NCBI GenBank assembly: GCA_000158155.1
Contig: DS999406.1
Location: 330,466 to 394,465, forward strand
Direction of reading: 5' to 3'
DNA length: 64,000 nt
Source: a gamma proteobacterium NOR5-3
Lineage (GTDB): Bacteria; Pseudomonadota; Gammaproteobacteria; Pseudomonadales; Halieaceae
Below, piece after piece: positions 9,377-18,112 of this stretch (within the stretch, counting starts at the first letter, position 1; the number at the start of each line of letters is the position of its first letter). The translations under genes and the position numbers were made by a program. Under the pieces are notes generated by a model. It saw only the letters and a program-made list of their open reading frames with translations, had not been told where the DNA came from and did no database searches.

Positions 9377-9865
9377 ATGACGCTAGAGGAATGGTCCTAC
9401 GTGTCGCAAATTCTTGGGGTAGTGTTAGTTGTCATCACCCTGATTTACTTGGCCCTACAAGTCAGACAAGGGACGCAGCTATTGTTATCAGAGGCCCGGC
9501 AGGTGGCGCTCACTACCGATCAGGGAGGGGTTTACAAATTCATTGATTTCCCAGGACTGGGACGTTCCATGTCAGGACCCGACACACCAACCTTTGAAGA
9601 GAAAACACAGTTAATGTTCTGGCTCATTTCGCAGATGCGCGCGCGTGAGCACGAATGGTTGCAGTACGAAGCTGGTGCTCTTGATGGCGATGCCTGGCTT
9701 AGCTATCGGGACGTCATCTTTTTCGTTCTTGGGACTCCTCGAAACCGCGAACTCTGGACACTTTGCAGCGGTTACTTCAACAAAGGCTTCGTGAAAATGG
9801 TCGATGAAATGACCAACGAGGTAGGCCACACGGATTTTTGGCAGCGTTTGGAAGCGGTGAACTGA
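9377..9865 (+). CDS. Small membrane-anchored protein of unknown function
   Basis: A 162-residue protein with one N-terminal membrane segment (about residues 9-28, ILGVVLVVITLIYLALQV) and a soluble remainder rich in aromatic residues. The family is not recognised by name, though the opening EEWSYVSQILGVVLVV is a pattern I associate with short unknown proteins of marine gammaproteobacteria. The ATG at 9377 is preferred over one at 9290 because GGAGG lies 8 bases upstream. The gene begins 122 bases after the IS end. The next gene is also a single-span protein and may belong with it. Confidence 0.65.
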   Translation: MTLEEWSYVSQILGVVLVVITLIYLALQVRQGTQLLLSEARQVALTTDQGGVYKFIDFPGLGRSMSGPDTPTFEEKTQLMFWLISQMRAREHEWLQYEAGALDGDAWLSYRDVIFFVLGTPRNRELWTLCSGYFNKGFVKMVDEMTNEVGHTDFWQRLEAVN

Positions 9866-10061
9866 ATTTCAACAATAGGACGGCCGTCCCTGGCTGTCGA
9901 AAGCGGTCGTCAAAATCATCGGATTCTGCTTTGCCCTGAAGACCGCCTTGAGTTGTTTTAAGACATCATCAGAGATCCCTTTCGCATAGCGTGAGTCGTT
10001 CTCGCTATGCTCTAATAAACATCGAAATTAGCCAAAACGACCTAATAGGAATAGACCTCCT

Positions 10062-10823
10062 GTGATTCTCCGCAGCCTCACAAAACACGTAAAGGACCAG
10101 AACTGGTTTGCCGTGGGCATAGATTTTGTCATCGTTGTGTTTGGTGTTTACGTTGGTCTCCAGGTTCAGGAGTGGAGTGACCTCAGAGCGTTGGAGGCGT
10201 CAGAGTTTCAGTATCTGGCTGAACTTCATGAAGAAATTTCGGGTAACGCAAAGTTCACGGCAGGCACAGTAGATGCAATGAATGACGTGGTTTCTTCGGG
10301 AAAGCGCGCGCTCGATTTCTTGCAGTCAGACCGTGATTGTGACGAAGACTGCTGGCGAGTTCTTGTGGACTTTTTTGTTGCATCCCAAGCCTTTCGACCC
10401 GCTGTTTCTTCAACTGTGTATGAAGAGATGCAGCGGCTCGGCTTTCCTAAATCAATGGCGGTGCGTTCGGCCGTTGATGACTACTACGCTTTGAGCACCA
10501 CTGCGAATCTGAGTATCGACAATGCCCCTAAGTACCGCGTTAGCTTTCGCGAACTGATTACGGTCGAGGCCCACGAGCAACTCTGGGGGCAGTGCCACCG
10601 TGTCGAGGCTTCATTAGAGTACTTGATTGTCGATTGCCCACCAGCCATGCCCCTCGAAAGCACGAGAGAAATGTTAGATCGCATTCGTGCAAGACCTGAA
10701 TTGCTGGGTCAATTGCGTTACTGGATAGGTATGCATGCGCTTTGGATTCCAGCATTCAACGAGTTGCTGGAACAGGCTGCGCAGGCACTTAAAGCGATTG
10801 AATTAGAGCAAACGGGCAGCTAG
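10062..10823 (+). CDS. Single-span membrane protein, DUF6090-like
   Basis: A 253-residue protein starting with GTG. Residues about 14-35 (WFAVGIDFVIVVFGVYVGLQ) form one membrane segment following a short basic N-terminus; the rest is a predicted helical soluble domain. The opening, in which a hydrophobic FVIVVFGVYVG is followed by QVQEW, resembles the DUF6090 group of unknown proteins; this naming is tentative. No enzyme motif is visible. It follows another single-span protein after 196 bases and lies just ahead of an acetyltransferase gene. Confidence 0.65.
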   Translation: MILRSLTKHVKDQNWFAVGIDFVIVVFGVYVGLQVQEWSDLRALEASEFQYLAELHEEISGNAKFTAGTVDAMNDVVSSGKRALDFLQSDRDCDEDCWRVLVDFFVASQAFRPAVSSTVYEEMQRLGFPKSMAVRSAVDDYYALSTTANLSIDNAPKYRVSFRELITVEAHEQLWGQCHRVEASLEYLIVDCPPAMPLESTREMLDRIRARPELLGQLRYWIGMHALWIPAFNELLEQAAQALKAIELEQTGS

Positions 10824-10865
10824 CCGATGCACAAGGTCTTAAATAGCAGGTTGCGAACGACTCCC

Positions 10866-11288
10866 ATGAACATCAGATTTCGACAGAGCAATCTCACAAG
10901 CGCAGAACAAGCCATCGTGACACGTGGCTTTGAGGACTACGCGGTGCAACAGCAAGCACCGCCGTACCGGGCTCGCAATTTGAGCTGGACCGCCGACGAT
11001 GAACAAACCGAGCTCGCTGGCGCACTTGTCGGTGAAATCTACTGGGACTGGATGTTCCTCGATGATCTCTGGGTCGCCCCCACGCACCGTGGTCAGGGTA
11101 TTGGTAGCAGGCTGGTAAGAGCTGCCGAAAACTTTGCGCAGGAGCAGGCGTTGCAGGGTGTCTGGTTATGGACACAGAGTTGGGAGGCCGAGCACTTTTA
11201 CCCCAAACTCGGGTACAGCGAATTCACGCGTTTCCATGACTTCCCCAAGGGACACACACGAATTGGCTATCGAAAATCACTGGCGTGA
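10866..11288 (+). CDS. GNAT-family N-acetyltransferase
   Basis: A 140-residue acetyltransferase using acetyl-CoA. The central strand-helix motif LDDLWVAPTHRGQGIGSRLV contains the R/Q-x-x-G-x-G/A pyrophosphate-binding pattern. HFYPKLGYSEF is the usual late C-terminal motif. The domain starts at the second in-frame ATG (10866). An earlier ATG at 10827, only 4 bases after the preceding stop, would add 13 residues and cannot be excluded. The substrate is unknown. Confidence 0.8.
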   Translation: MNIRFRQSNLTSAEQAIVTRGFEDYAVQQQAPPYRARNLSWTADDEQTELAGALVGEIYWDWMFLDDLWVAPTHRGQGIGSRLVRAAENFAQEQALQGVWLWTQSWEAEHFYPKLGYSEFTRFHDFPKGHTRIGYRKSLA

Positions 11289-11728
11289 ACCTGGCCTGCA
11301 CGCGGGCGGTTTGCATCGCCTCTAAACCACAAAAATTACCGTTAATGGCTTGATTTGATACAGGCAGCGCATTCCTATCGGGAGTGCTACACTTGGCGTG
11401 CTGTCTTGAACAGCAGGTTCATCCAGATAGAGACACAAGAACGAAAAGTACATACGTTGTTGAACAAGAAATCTTACGCCACGCCCGCGCAGATCCTGCG
11501 ATCGCTCACTTCCAACGCCTTACACGGCAAGGGATATTCTCCCCTGTCCTCCTTCGGCTGTCTGGTAATGGCGCCTGCAGCTTTGGCGCGTGCATGGAAC
11601 AAAGAGAGTAATGAATGTCCCTGTCCGGTGTAAGCACTATATAAAGCCGCTACAGCCAACATCGCTATTAAACTGCAGCATGCAGAGCAAGCCATGAAGG
11701 CAGCGGAGTAAATTAAAGGTAAAAAAGT
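11289..11728. other. 440-base intergenic region upstream of the cold-shock gene
   Basis: No convincing gene is seen here. Short open frames exist on both strands (for example 11355-11633 plus and a minus-strand frame crossing the csp gene), but they lack ribosome-binding sites and protein-like composition. The last 100 bases or so are AT-richer and probably hold the csp promoter and a long untranslated leader. Confidence 0.5.
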
Positions 11729-11935
11729 ATGTCGACAGTAACCGGTACCGTAAAGTGGTTTAACGAATCCAAAGGCTTTGGCTTCATCGAGCGTGAAGGC
11801 GGCCCAGACGTTTTCGTTCACTTCAGTGCTATCAAAGGTGATGGATTTAAAACACTGACTGATGGTCAGAAAGTAGAATTCACAGTCACGGACGGTCAAA
11901 AAGGCCCCCAAGCAGAGGACGTGGTTGCTGTCTGA
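11729..11935 (+). CDS. Cold-shock domain protein (CspA family)
   Basis: A 68-residue single cold-shock domain, an RNA chaperone that melts secondary structure. Both RNA-binding motifs are present: KGFGFIE (RNP1-like) and VFVHFSAI (RNP2-like), with the opening [15 protein letters not shown]. Length is normal for the family. A purine-rich AAAGG lies about 10 bases before the ATG. The gene stands alone, with a long upstream leader region and a strong terminator 43 bases after the stop. This is the usual layout for cold-shock genes. Confidence 0.96.
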   Translation: MSTVTGTVKWFNESKGFGFIEREGGPDVFVHFSAIKGDGFKTLTDGQKVEFTVTDGQKGPQAEDVVAV

Positions 11936-11977
11936 CAGTACTACGAACACCCCACTGAGTTCTTGAGATTCGGTCAG

Positions 11978-12002
11978 AAGCCCCGGAAACGGGGCTTTTT
12001 TG
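11978..12002 (+). terminator. Rho-independent terminator of the csp gene
   Basis: The stem AAGCCCCG pairs with CGGGGCTT around a GAAA tetraloop and runs into a tract of seven T. It lies 43 bases after the csp stop. Confidence 0.92.
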
Positions 12003-12033
12003 TTGGAAACTCGCAAAAAGGTAGTGACAGATT

Positions 12034-12480
12034 ATGCAAACATCTATGGGACTGCTGGTTAGTCAGGGTGACTGGCGGGCGGTGGAGTCTGCCTTCAATG
12101 AAATGGAGTTTGTACAGCGCCTGGGACTCGTCGTGGACCTGTCCGATCCCGATCGGCCTCGTGGCGACGTGTCAAAAATCGAGTCCTATCACCTTGGCGG
12201 CATTGGTCAGGACTTTGTCAACGGTGCCGTGACCTCCGGCGTTATCGATATCATTCTGGGGCTCACGGGACTGCGTTTTGCCGAACTGGGCTATTTCGCA
12301 ACTCGCAACCTGCAGATAGACCTGACCCTGCCCGTAGAGAAAGAGGGCTTTTACGTGACCTCCCGGGCCACCAGTCGCATCGGAAAGAATCTCTTTGCAG
12401 AGGCCACCGTTTACAATCCCGATGGTGAGCCCCGGGTTCATGCCACCGGCCTGGTCCGCCTCGGCATCCGCAAGGGATGA
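12034..12480 (+). CDS. Hotdog-fold thioesterase (PaaI-like)
   Basis: A 148-residue single hotdog domain, probably hydrolysing an acyl-CoA thioester. The region HLGGIGQDFVNGAVTSGVID is the typical central helix with its preceding loop (the HGG...D pattern is varied to LGGI...N). Closing strands FYVTSRATSRIGKNLFAEAT and the end VRLGIRK also fit the PaaI group. The ribosome-binding site is weak (AAGG about 12 bases upstream), and an ATG at 12046 is an alternative. An M28 peptidase gene follows after 74 bases. Confidence 0.72.
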   Translation: MQTSMGLLVSQGDWRAVESAFNEMEFVQRLGLVVDLSDPDRPRGDVSKIESYHLGGIGQDFVNGAVTSGVIDIILGLTGLRFAELGYFATRNLQIDLTLPVEKEGFYVTSRATSRIGKNLFAEATVYNPDGEPRVHATGLVRLGIRKG

Positions 12481-12554
12481 AAACAGCCTCGGGCAGTCAC
12501 TTTGATGAATCAAGGCATGGCAAACTATCCGTCTGCACTTTTAAGGGAATAACC

Positions 12555-13979
12555 ATGAACAAGTTCGCTAACATCTCGCTCAAGGCGCTGCTGTGCTTTG
12601 CAGCCATCACCGCCATCGCGACCAGTCCGGCATTTGCCCAGGACGCTGAACTGGGGCTCAGTAAAGGCAGTGTCGCACACGCCAAAGAGCTTCGGGACGC
12701 GGCCATGGCAGGCTCCAGGGCTTACAGTATCGTTGCATCACTCACCACCGAGGTCGGGCCCCGGCTCGCCGGAACCGATGCCGAAGCCCGGGGACGGGAT
12801 TGGGCCGTCGCTAAACTCAAGGCCCTGGGTTTTGACGGCGTTCGAGTGGAGCCCTTCACTATGCAAGCCTGGGCACGCGGATCCGAGAGCGCCGAACTGG
12901 TAAGTCCCTATCCGCAGCCTTTGTCTCTGACGACGCTGGGGGGCTCCGTCGCCACACCCGAGGCGGGTCTGGAAGCAGACATCGTGGTGTTCCAGACACT
13001 CACTGATCTTGAAGCTGTCAAACCCGGGAGCCTCGCGGGCAAAATCGCCTTTGTATCCCACGCCATGCAAAAAACCCAGAATGGCTCGTCCTACGGATTT
13101 CATGGTCGCCTGCGTCGCAGCGGAGCAAGCATCGCCGCCAGCAAGGGCGCCATCGCGATTCTTATTCGGTCTATCGGTACTGACTCACACCGCATGCCGC
13201 ACACGGGCTCAATGCGCTACGACCCGGCGATAGACAAGATCCCCGCCGCTGCCCTGTCTAACCCCGATGCCGATCAGTTGGAACGTATCCATGCCCGGGG
13301 CGAAACCATGCGGGTCCGTCTGAACCTGCAACCACGCTCTTTGGGCGAAGTGGAAAGCGGTAACGTCATTGTGGACATCCGCGGCACCGAGTCACCCGAT
13401 GAAGTCGTCATCATCGGCGGCCACCTGGATAGCTGGGACCTGGGTACCGGCGCCATCGATGACGGGGCAGGTGTTGCCATCGCTACCGCAGCGGCCAAAC
13501 TGATCCTCGATAGTGGCAAGCGCCCAAAGCGGAGCATTCGATTGATACTCTGGGGCGCCGAAGAGGCGGGACTGCTCGGTGGCTATGCCTACCTGGAGCG
13601 ACACAGGAAAGATCTGGACAAGCAAATCGTCGGTAGCGAGAGCGACTTTGGTGCGGGCCGCATTTGGCAGCTCACGTCACAGGTCAGCCCAGAAGCTCAG
13701 CCTCTGGTAAATAAAATCGCCGAACTGCTGATACCCATTGGCGTCGCACCCGGTAGTAGCGACGCACCGGGCGCAGGTCCTGATTTAACACCGCTGGTAA
13801 AAGCCGGGATGCCCTCGTTGCGGCTGCATCAAAATGGCAATGACTACTTTGATCTTCATCACACGGCGGATGACACTCTGGACAAGATCAATCCCCATGA
13901 TCTGGATCAAAACGTAGCGGCGTTTGCTGTTTTTGCCTGGTTGGCAGCGGATAGTGATCTTCGTTTTAAAGCACCCTGA
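12555..13979 (+). CDS. Exported M28-family metallopeptidase (carboxypeptidase Q-like)
   Basis: A 474-residue zinc peptidase with an N-terminal signal peptide (hydrophobic core about residues 8-22, cleavage near SPAFAQ-DA). It is probably periplasmic and trims peptides. Likely metal ligands and acids appear in order: GGHLDSWD (His, Asp), GAIDDGAGVA (Asp), LWGAEEAGLLGG (Glu-Glu), ESDFGAG (Asp) and DLHHTADDT (His). A protease-associated domain fills residues about 110-220. The ATG at 12555 is chosen for its AAGGGA box 6 bases upstream and because it opens the signal peptide. A start at 12477 overlapping the previous stop is less likely. Confidence 0.9.
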   Translation: MNKFANISLKALLCFAAITAIATSPAFAQDAELGLSKGSVAHAKELRDAAMAGSRAYSIVASLTTEVGPRLAGTDAEARGRDWAVAKLKALGFDGVRVEPFTMQAWARGSESAELVSPYPQPLSLTTLGGSVATPEAGLEADIVVFQTLTDLEAVKPGSLAGKIAFVSHAMQKTQNGSSYGFHGRLRRSGASIAASKGAIAILIRSIGTDSHRMPHTGSMRYDPAIDKIPAAALSNPDADQLERIHARGETMRVRLNLQPRSLGEVESGNVIVDIRGTESPDEVVIIGGHLDSWDLGTGAIDDGAGVAIATAAAKLILDSGKRPKRSIRLILWGAEEAGLLGGYAYLERHRKDLDKQIVGSESDFGAGRIWQLTSQVSPEAQPLVNKIAELLIPIGVAPGSSDAPGAGPDLTPLVKAGMPSLRLHQNGNDYFDLHHTADDTLDKINPHDLDQNVAAFAVFAWLAADSDLRFKAP

Positions 13980-13984
13980 GACAA

Positions 13985-15187
13985 TCAGCAGTCACGGTCA
14001 ATCAACAAAGCACTTCCCGAACCGGCCGCACCTGCGGCCGCAACGACCCCACGACGGAGACCCCGGCGCTCCATTTCATCCAGCAGTGTGAGCGCCATAA
14101 TGGGGCCTGTGGCGCCCATAGGATGTCCCAGTGCAATAACGCCGCCGTTCACATTCAGGCGCTCGGGATCCAGGCTCAGCTCTCGTTCGGCCATGACACT
14201 GGTGGCCGCAAACGCCTCATGAATTTCGAACAAGTCGATATCCTGGCTCGTCAGGCCGTAACGCTTTAGCAATGCTTTGGTCGCCTCTACGCAGCCTGTG
14301 AGTACCTGCAGCGGATCGGCACCCACAGTGACACTTCCTGTAATTCTTGCCCGAGGCTTTACCGATAAACGGCGTCCCTGCTGTGGGCTTCCCAACAGCA
14401 GCACACTCGCGGCATCGGCCATGGCGGGAGAATTACCGGCGGTATGCAGGTGTTCGATGTTTGAGAGCCGGGGATTTGCAGCCAGTTGATAGTCATCAAC
14501 CCCCGCTTCGCCCAGACGCGCAAACGCGGGAGAAAGCGCGGCAAGACTCTCAGGCGTTGTGTCATCGCGGATGCACTCATCGCGATCTGCAACGCCGGAG
14601 CCTGTATCGATGGGCAGGATTGAGTGGGCAAAATAGCCGGCATCGCGCGCAGCGGCAGCCCGTTGCTGACTCTGTAAAGCTACGGCATCAACATCTGCCC
14701 GGGTCAAGCCCAGGCGACTGGCGATAAGATCGGCACCACTGCCCATCATGAGAACTTTGCAGCGAAAAGCGAACTCGGGGTCCGTAAAGATTCGTGCGGC
14801 ATCGCCCAGCATGGGCACCCGGGACATCATCTCTACCCCACCGGCGATCACGCAGTCGGCGGCACCACCATTGATCTTCAGCGCAGCCAGGGCAATAGCA
14901 TCCACGCCCGATGAACAGTAACGACTCACGGTGATACCCGGTACGCTGTCCGGCCAACCGGCATAGAGGGTGGAGGCCTTGGCAATATTGCCGGCCTGCT
15001 CACCATGCTGGGTCACGCAGCCAAGAATGACGTCTTCGACATCCTCCGGCAGTAGACCACTGCGTTCGCACAGTCCGATATACAGCTGCTTGAGTAACGC
15101 GTGGGGAGTGAGCTCATGCAGTGCGCCGTCATCCCGGGCTCGACCTCGGGGGCTTCTCACCCCCGCATAGATCAGCGCATCATTCAT
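13985..15187 (-). CDS. Thiolase (acetyl-CoA acetyltransferase)
   Basis: A 400-residue biosynthetic- or degradative-type thiolase. The nucleophilic cysteine sits in VSRYCSSGVDAIALAA, the catalytic His in LNVNGGVIALGHPMGATGP, and the second cysteine position near the end in GVVAAAGAAGSGSALLID appears replaced, since no cysteine is present in that loop. Its ATG overlaps the stop of the upstream thiolase-like gene by four bases, so the two are translationally coupled. In context (acyl-CoA ligase, second thiolase) it should cleave or form a C-C bond in acyl-CoA catabolism. The altered C-terminal loop makes the exact reaction uncertain. Confidence 0.85.
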   Translation of the reverse strand: MNDALIYAGVRSPRGRARDDGALHELTPHALLKQLYIGLCERSGLLPEDVEDVILGCVTQHGEQAGNIAKASTLYAGWPDSVPGITVSRYCSSGVDAIALAALKINGGAADCVIAGGVEMMSRVPMLGDAARIFTDPEFAFRCKVLMMGSGADLIASRLGLTRADVDAVALQSQQRAAAARDAGYFAHSILPIDTGSGVADRDECIRDDTTPESLAALSPAFARLGEAGVDDYQLAANPRLSNIEHLHTAGNSPAMADAASVLLLGSPQQGRRLSVKPRARITGSVTVGADPLQVLTGCVEATKALLKRYGLTSQDIDLFEIHEAFAATSVMAERELSLDPERLNVNGGVIALGHPMGATGPIMALTLLDEMERRGLRRGVVAAAGAAGSGSALLIDRDC

Positions 15188-16416
15188 TCGCCCACGCCGA
15201 CCAATAAACTTACGCAGGTGGTGGTACTACCGCCGAGGTTAAAGGTAAGCATATTCTCGGCGCCTGATATCTGTGCGGCACCGGCTCTGCCCGTAACCTG
15301 TCGGGCGCAGTCCAGTGCCATGCGCACACCGGTGGCCCCCACCGGATGCCCCAGACCGATGAGTCCACCGCTGGCATTCACCGGGAAGGTACCGTCAGCG
15401 TCTATCACGCCATCTTCTACCGCCTTCCACGACTCCCCCGGCGCGGTGAGACCACAGTGATCCAGGGCCATATACTCCGTGATGGTGAAACAGTCGTGCG
15501 TCTCCAGTCCATCCAGGTCCAGGATATGCGCCACATCGGCCCTACGCAGGGTGTCGGTAATCGTGTCCGCCGCGTGGGGAAACAGCAGAGGCTGTCCCTC
15601 GCTGAGCGCAAGCTTTTGTTCCAGCAACAAAGGCGCGGAGCGATGTCCCCAGCCCTTGATCCGAGGAATATCCGCAAGCCGAAGACCGTTTTTGTGGGCA
15701 TGCTCTTTGGCGACCCGTTCACTCACAAGGAGCACACAGGCCGCACCGTCACTGATTTGGCCGCAATCGAGCTTGCGCACCCGTCCCTCAATCACCGGAT
15801 TGAGTTTGTCGTCCTCGCCGAAACAGCCTTCAGGAAAATGCCAGTCCCGCGACTGGGAATTGGGGTTTCGTTTTGCATTGGCAAAATTAATCTCGGCGAT
15901 ACGTGCCAGATGCTCATGCTGCAAACCATGACGCTTCTCGTACTCCGCACTGATGCGATCAAACAGAAATGGCCACGGATAATCGCAATCGGTTGCTTCC
16001 TGTCCCTGCCAGACCGCCGCACCTAAATGCTCCGCCCCGGTTTTGCCATCGACATTACGCATAAGCTCGATGCCCAGAACGCAGGCCACATCGTAGTGCC
16101 CTGCTTCGATATCGCGCATTGCCGACAGCATGGCGATGGAGCCCGACGCGCAGGCCGCCTCGTGGCGCGAGGTAGGAATCCCGGATAACTCAGGAAAGAC
16201 GTGCGCAAAGAAGCCACCCATGAGCCCCTGACCGCAGAATAAATCCGCGACAAAGTTCCCTACATGCCCCACTTCGATGCGCGCCGGATCAATGTTCGCA
16301 TCCACCACCGCAGCTTCCAGCACTTCGCGAAACATGGCGTAAATATCGAGACCCTCACGATTCCAGTTCCGGGCAAAGTCTGTCTGGGCACCGCCCAATA
16401 GATAAACTGCGGTCAT
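15184..16416 (-). CDS. Thiolase-like protein (SCP2-thiolase type)
   Basis: A 410-residue thiolase-superfamily protein of the SCP2-thiolase branch. The nucleophile is in SRHEAACASGSIAMLSAM. The later GLIGLGHPVGATGVRMAL holds the catalytic His, and the closing loop (ENMLTFNLGGSTTTCVSLLV) is typical of this branch. It is shorter and more divergent than classical thiolases. It begins 40 bases after the acyl-CoA ligase stop and overlaps the following thiolase gene. I infer that the pair acts on the ligase product, but the substrate is unknown. Confidence 0.85.
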   Translation of the reverse strand: MTAVYLLGGAQTDFARNWNREGLDIYAMFREVLEAAVVDANIDPARIEVGHVGNFVADLFCGQGLMGGFFAHVFPELSGIPTSRHEAACASGSIAMLSAMRDIEAGHYDVACVLGIELMRNVDGKTGAEHLGAAVWQGQEATDCDYPWPFLFDRISAEYEKRHGLQHEHLARIAEINFANAKRNPNSQSRDWHFPEGCFGEDDKLNPVIEGRVRKLDCGQISDGAACVLLVSERVAKEHAHKNGLRLADIPRIKGWGHRSAPLLLEQKLALSEGQPLLFPHAADTITDTLRRADVAHILDLDGLETHDCFTITEYMALDHCGLTAPGESWKAVEDGVIDADGTFPVNASGGLIGLGHPVGATGVRMALDCARQVTGRAGAAQISGAENMLTFNLGGSTTTCVSLLVGVGE

Positions 16417-16456
16417 TCTTGTGCTCCTGCAATGTTCAAATTATGCACAACAGCCA

Positions 16457-18112
16457 TCATCGTGCTTCAACCTGCTTGCGTAACTCGCCTCGTACTACCT
16501 TGCCCAGTGGATTACGTGGCAGAGCCGCAAAAATCTCCAGTCGCTCGGGCAACTTAAAACGGGCGAGGCCTTTTTCTGTGAGATAGCCGGTCAATGCCTC
16601 AAGCGTAGGCGCCTCGCCACCCTCCAGGGGAACCACGCAGGCGCACACGCGCTCACCCAGATCAGCGTCGGCATAGGCGCAAACTGCCGCTTCTGCCAAT
16701 CCGGGCACGCCCTCAAGCAGGCTGTCAATTTCGCTGGGCGACAGCTTTGTTCCGCCGCGATTGATAATGTCCTTGCAGCGACCAACGATACGATAATGAC
16801 TGGGCTTTTCGGGGCAAATCTCGACCAGGTCTCCGCTTCGAAAAAAACCATCTTCGGTGAATACATCGACGCCGTCATGGTTTAGATAGCCGTCAAAAAC
16901 ACCGGGACCGTCAACGCAGAGTTCACCGGGCACGCCAGGCTCTTCGATAACACGGCCGGTCTCGGGGTCATCAATGCGGGTCAGCATGGCATTGGGAGCG
17001 TAACTCGAAAAATCGGTATCTGCTGCGCCCAGGCGGGGAAACAGCTGAGCGCGGTCTGCTGGGGACGGTGAGTTCTCGGGGGTACTGATCAGGCCAATAC
17101 CCTCGTTGGATCCATAGAAATTGATGATGGGCTTTTGAAAATCCCGCTCAAAGACTTCGATCATCGCCGGCGATAAGGGTACGGAACCCGAGCCGATAAT
17201 CCGCAGCGCCGAAAAATCAAATTGCTTCCAGAGGTCCGCTTGCTGGGCCAATCGATTGAGCAGCGGTGGCGGCGCCAGGGTGAAGTTAATCGCCTCTTCC
17301 TGCAACTGGCGAAGGTACAGGGGTATGTCCAATGGGTGATGCAACACCAAGGTGCAATTACACAGCGCTGCCGGAAACAAAAATCCTCCCAGGGCCGCCA
17401 TGTTAATCATAGGAAACGGCGACAGTAAGCGCTCACCGTCCTGATACTGTGCAGCATGGGATGTGATTCGGCCCTGAGCCATCCACATGTTGTGCGTGCG
17501 GGGAACACCCTTGGGTGTTCCCGTGGTGCCGGAAGTCCATGCGATGGTCAGGATGGCGTTGGCATCGCTGGCCCAACCACCTGCAGGTACCGCAGAGCTT
17601 TCGTCGGCACCGGCAAAAACATTCAGATCACCAAGTACGTCCCACACGGGCACATCAGGCAGCACCTCCCGGGCCTGACTGACCAGGTCTGCTCCGCGCA
17701 ATGCACTGAGGGTGATAACGGCAGCGGGCTGCAACTCATCGGCAAAATGACTAATCTCATGGGCCGCATACTGCACAGCAATGGGCGAAATTACGGCACC
17801 AAGCTTACTGAGCGCGTAGTACAGAACAATAAGCTCCGCGGTGTTGGGAAGCTGCAACACCACCGCATCGCCACAGGAGATGCCGCGCCTGGCAAGCTCC
17901 AACGCACATGCACTACTTGCCTGCTCAAGCTGACGGAGACTGAGCCGCCGGGGCGGCACGCCCATGAGCGAATCCTTGTCCGGCTGGTCCACCACCGCTT
18001 CGCGATCGGGGTGGGTGCCGGCATTCAGGGCGAGTAGTCCGTGGAGCGTTTCATCCCCCCACAGTCCCGCCTCGGTGTAAGTGTGTAAGCGATGCTTAGG
18101 GTTTCGGAGCAT
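16457..18112 (-). CDS. AMP-forming acyl-CoA synthetase/ligase
   Basis: A 551-residue adenylate-forming ligase that activates a carboxylic acid with ATP and CoA. The phosphate-binding loop is TIAWTSGTTGTPKGVPRTHN, followed by INFYGSNEG and GELCVDGPGVFDGYLN. The hinge and lysine region are FFRSGDLVEI ... RCKDIINRGGTKLSP and the C-terminal LPRNPLGKVVRGEL. The ATG at 18112 is preferred over a TTG at 18151 because AGGA lies about 9 bases upstream. It overlaps the end of the nitronate monooxygenase gene by 17 bases, indicating one operon. Confidence 0.88.
   Translation of the reverse strand: MLRNPKHRLHTYTEAGLWGDETLHGLLALNAGTHPDREAVVDQPDKDSLMGVPPRRLSLRQLEQASSACALELARRGISCGDAVVLQLPNTAELIVLYYALSKLGAVISPIAVQYAAHEISHFADELQPAAVITLSALRGADLVSQAREVLPDVPVWDVLGDLNVFAGADESSAVPAGGWASDANAILTIAWTSGTTGTPKGVPRTHNMWMAQGRITSHAAQYQDGERLLSPFPMINMAALGGFLFPAALCNCTLVLHHPLDIPLYLRQLQEEAINFTLAPPPLLNRLAQQADLWKQFDFSALRIIGSGSVPLSPAMIEVFERDFQKPIINFYGSNEGIGLISTPENSPSPADRAQLFPRLGAADTDFSSYAPNAMLTRIDDPETGRVIEEPGVPGELCVDGPGVFDGYLNHDGVDVFTEDGFFRSGDLVEICPEKPSHYRIVGRCKDIINRGGTKLSPSEIDSLLEGVPGLAEAAVCAYADADLGERVCACVVPLEGGEAPTLEALTGYLTEKGLARFKLPERLEIFAALPRNPLGKVVRGELRKQVEAR

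Noticed and set aside
11355-11633. 92-codon plus-strand frame upstream of csp
   Set aside because: No ribosome-binding site and an odd composition. It is more likely leader or spacer sequence.
11474-12016. 180-codon minus-strand frame crossing the csp gene
   Set aside because: It covers the csp gene and its terminator in antisense, and has no ribosome-binding site or domain.
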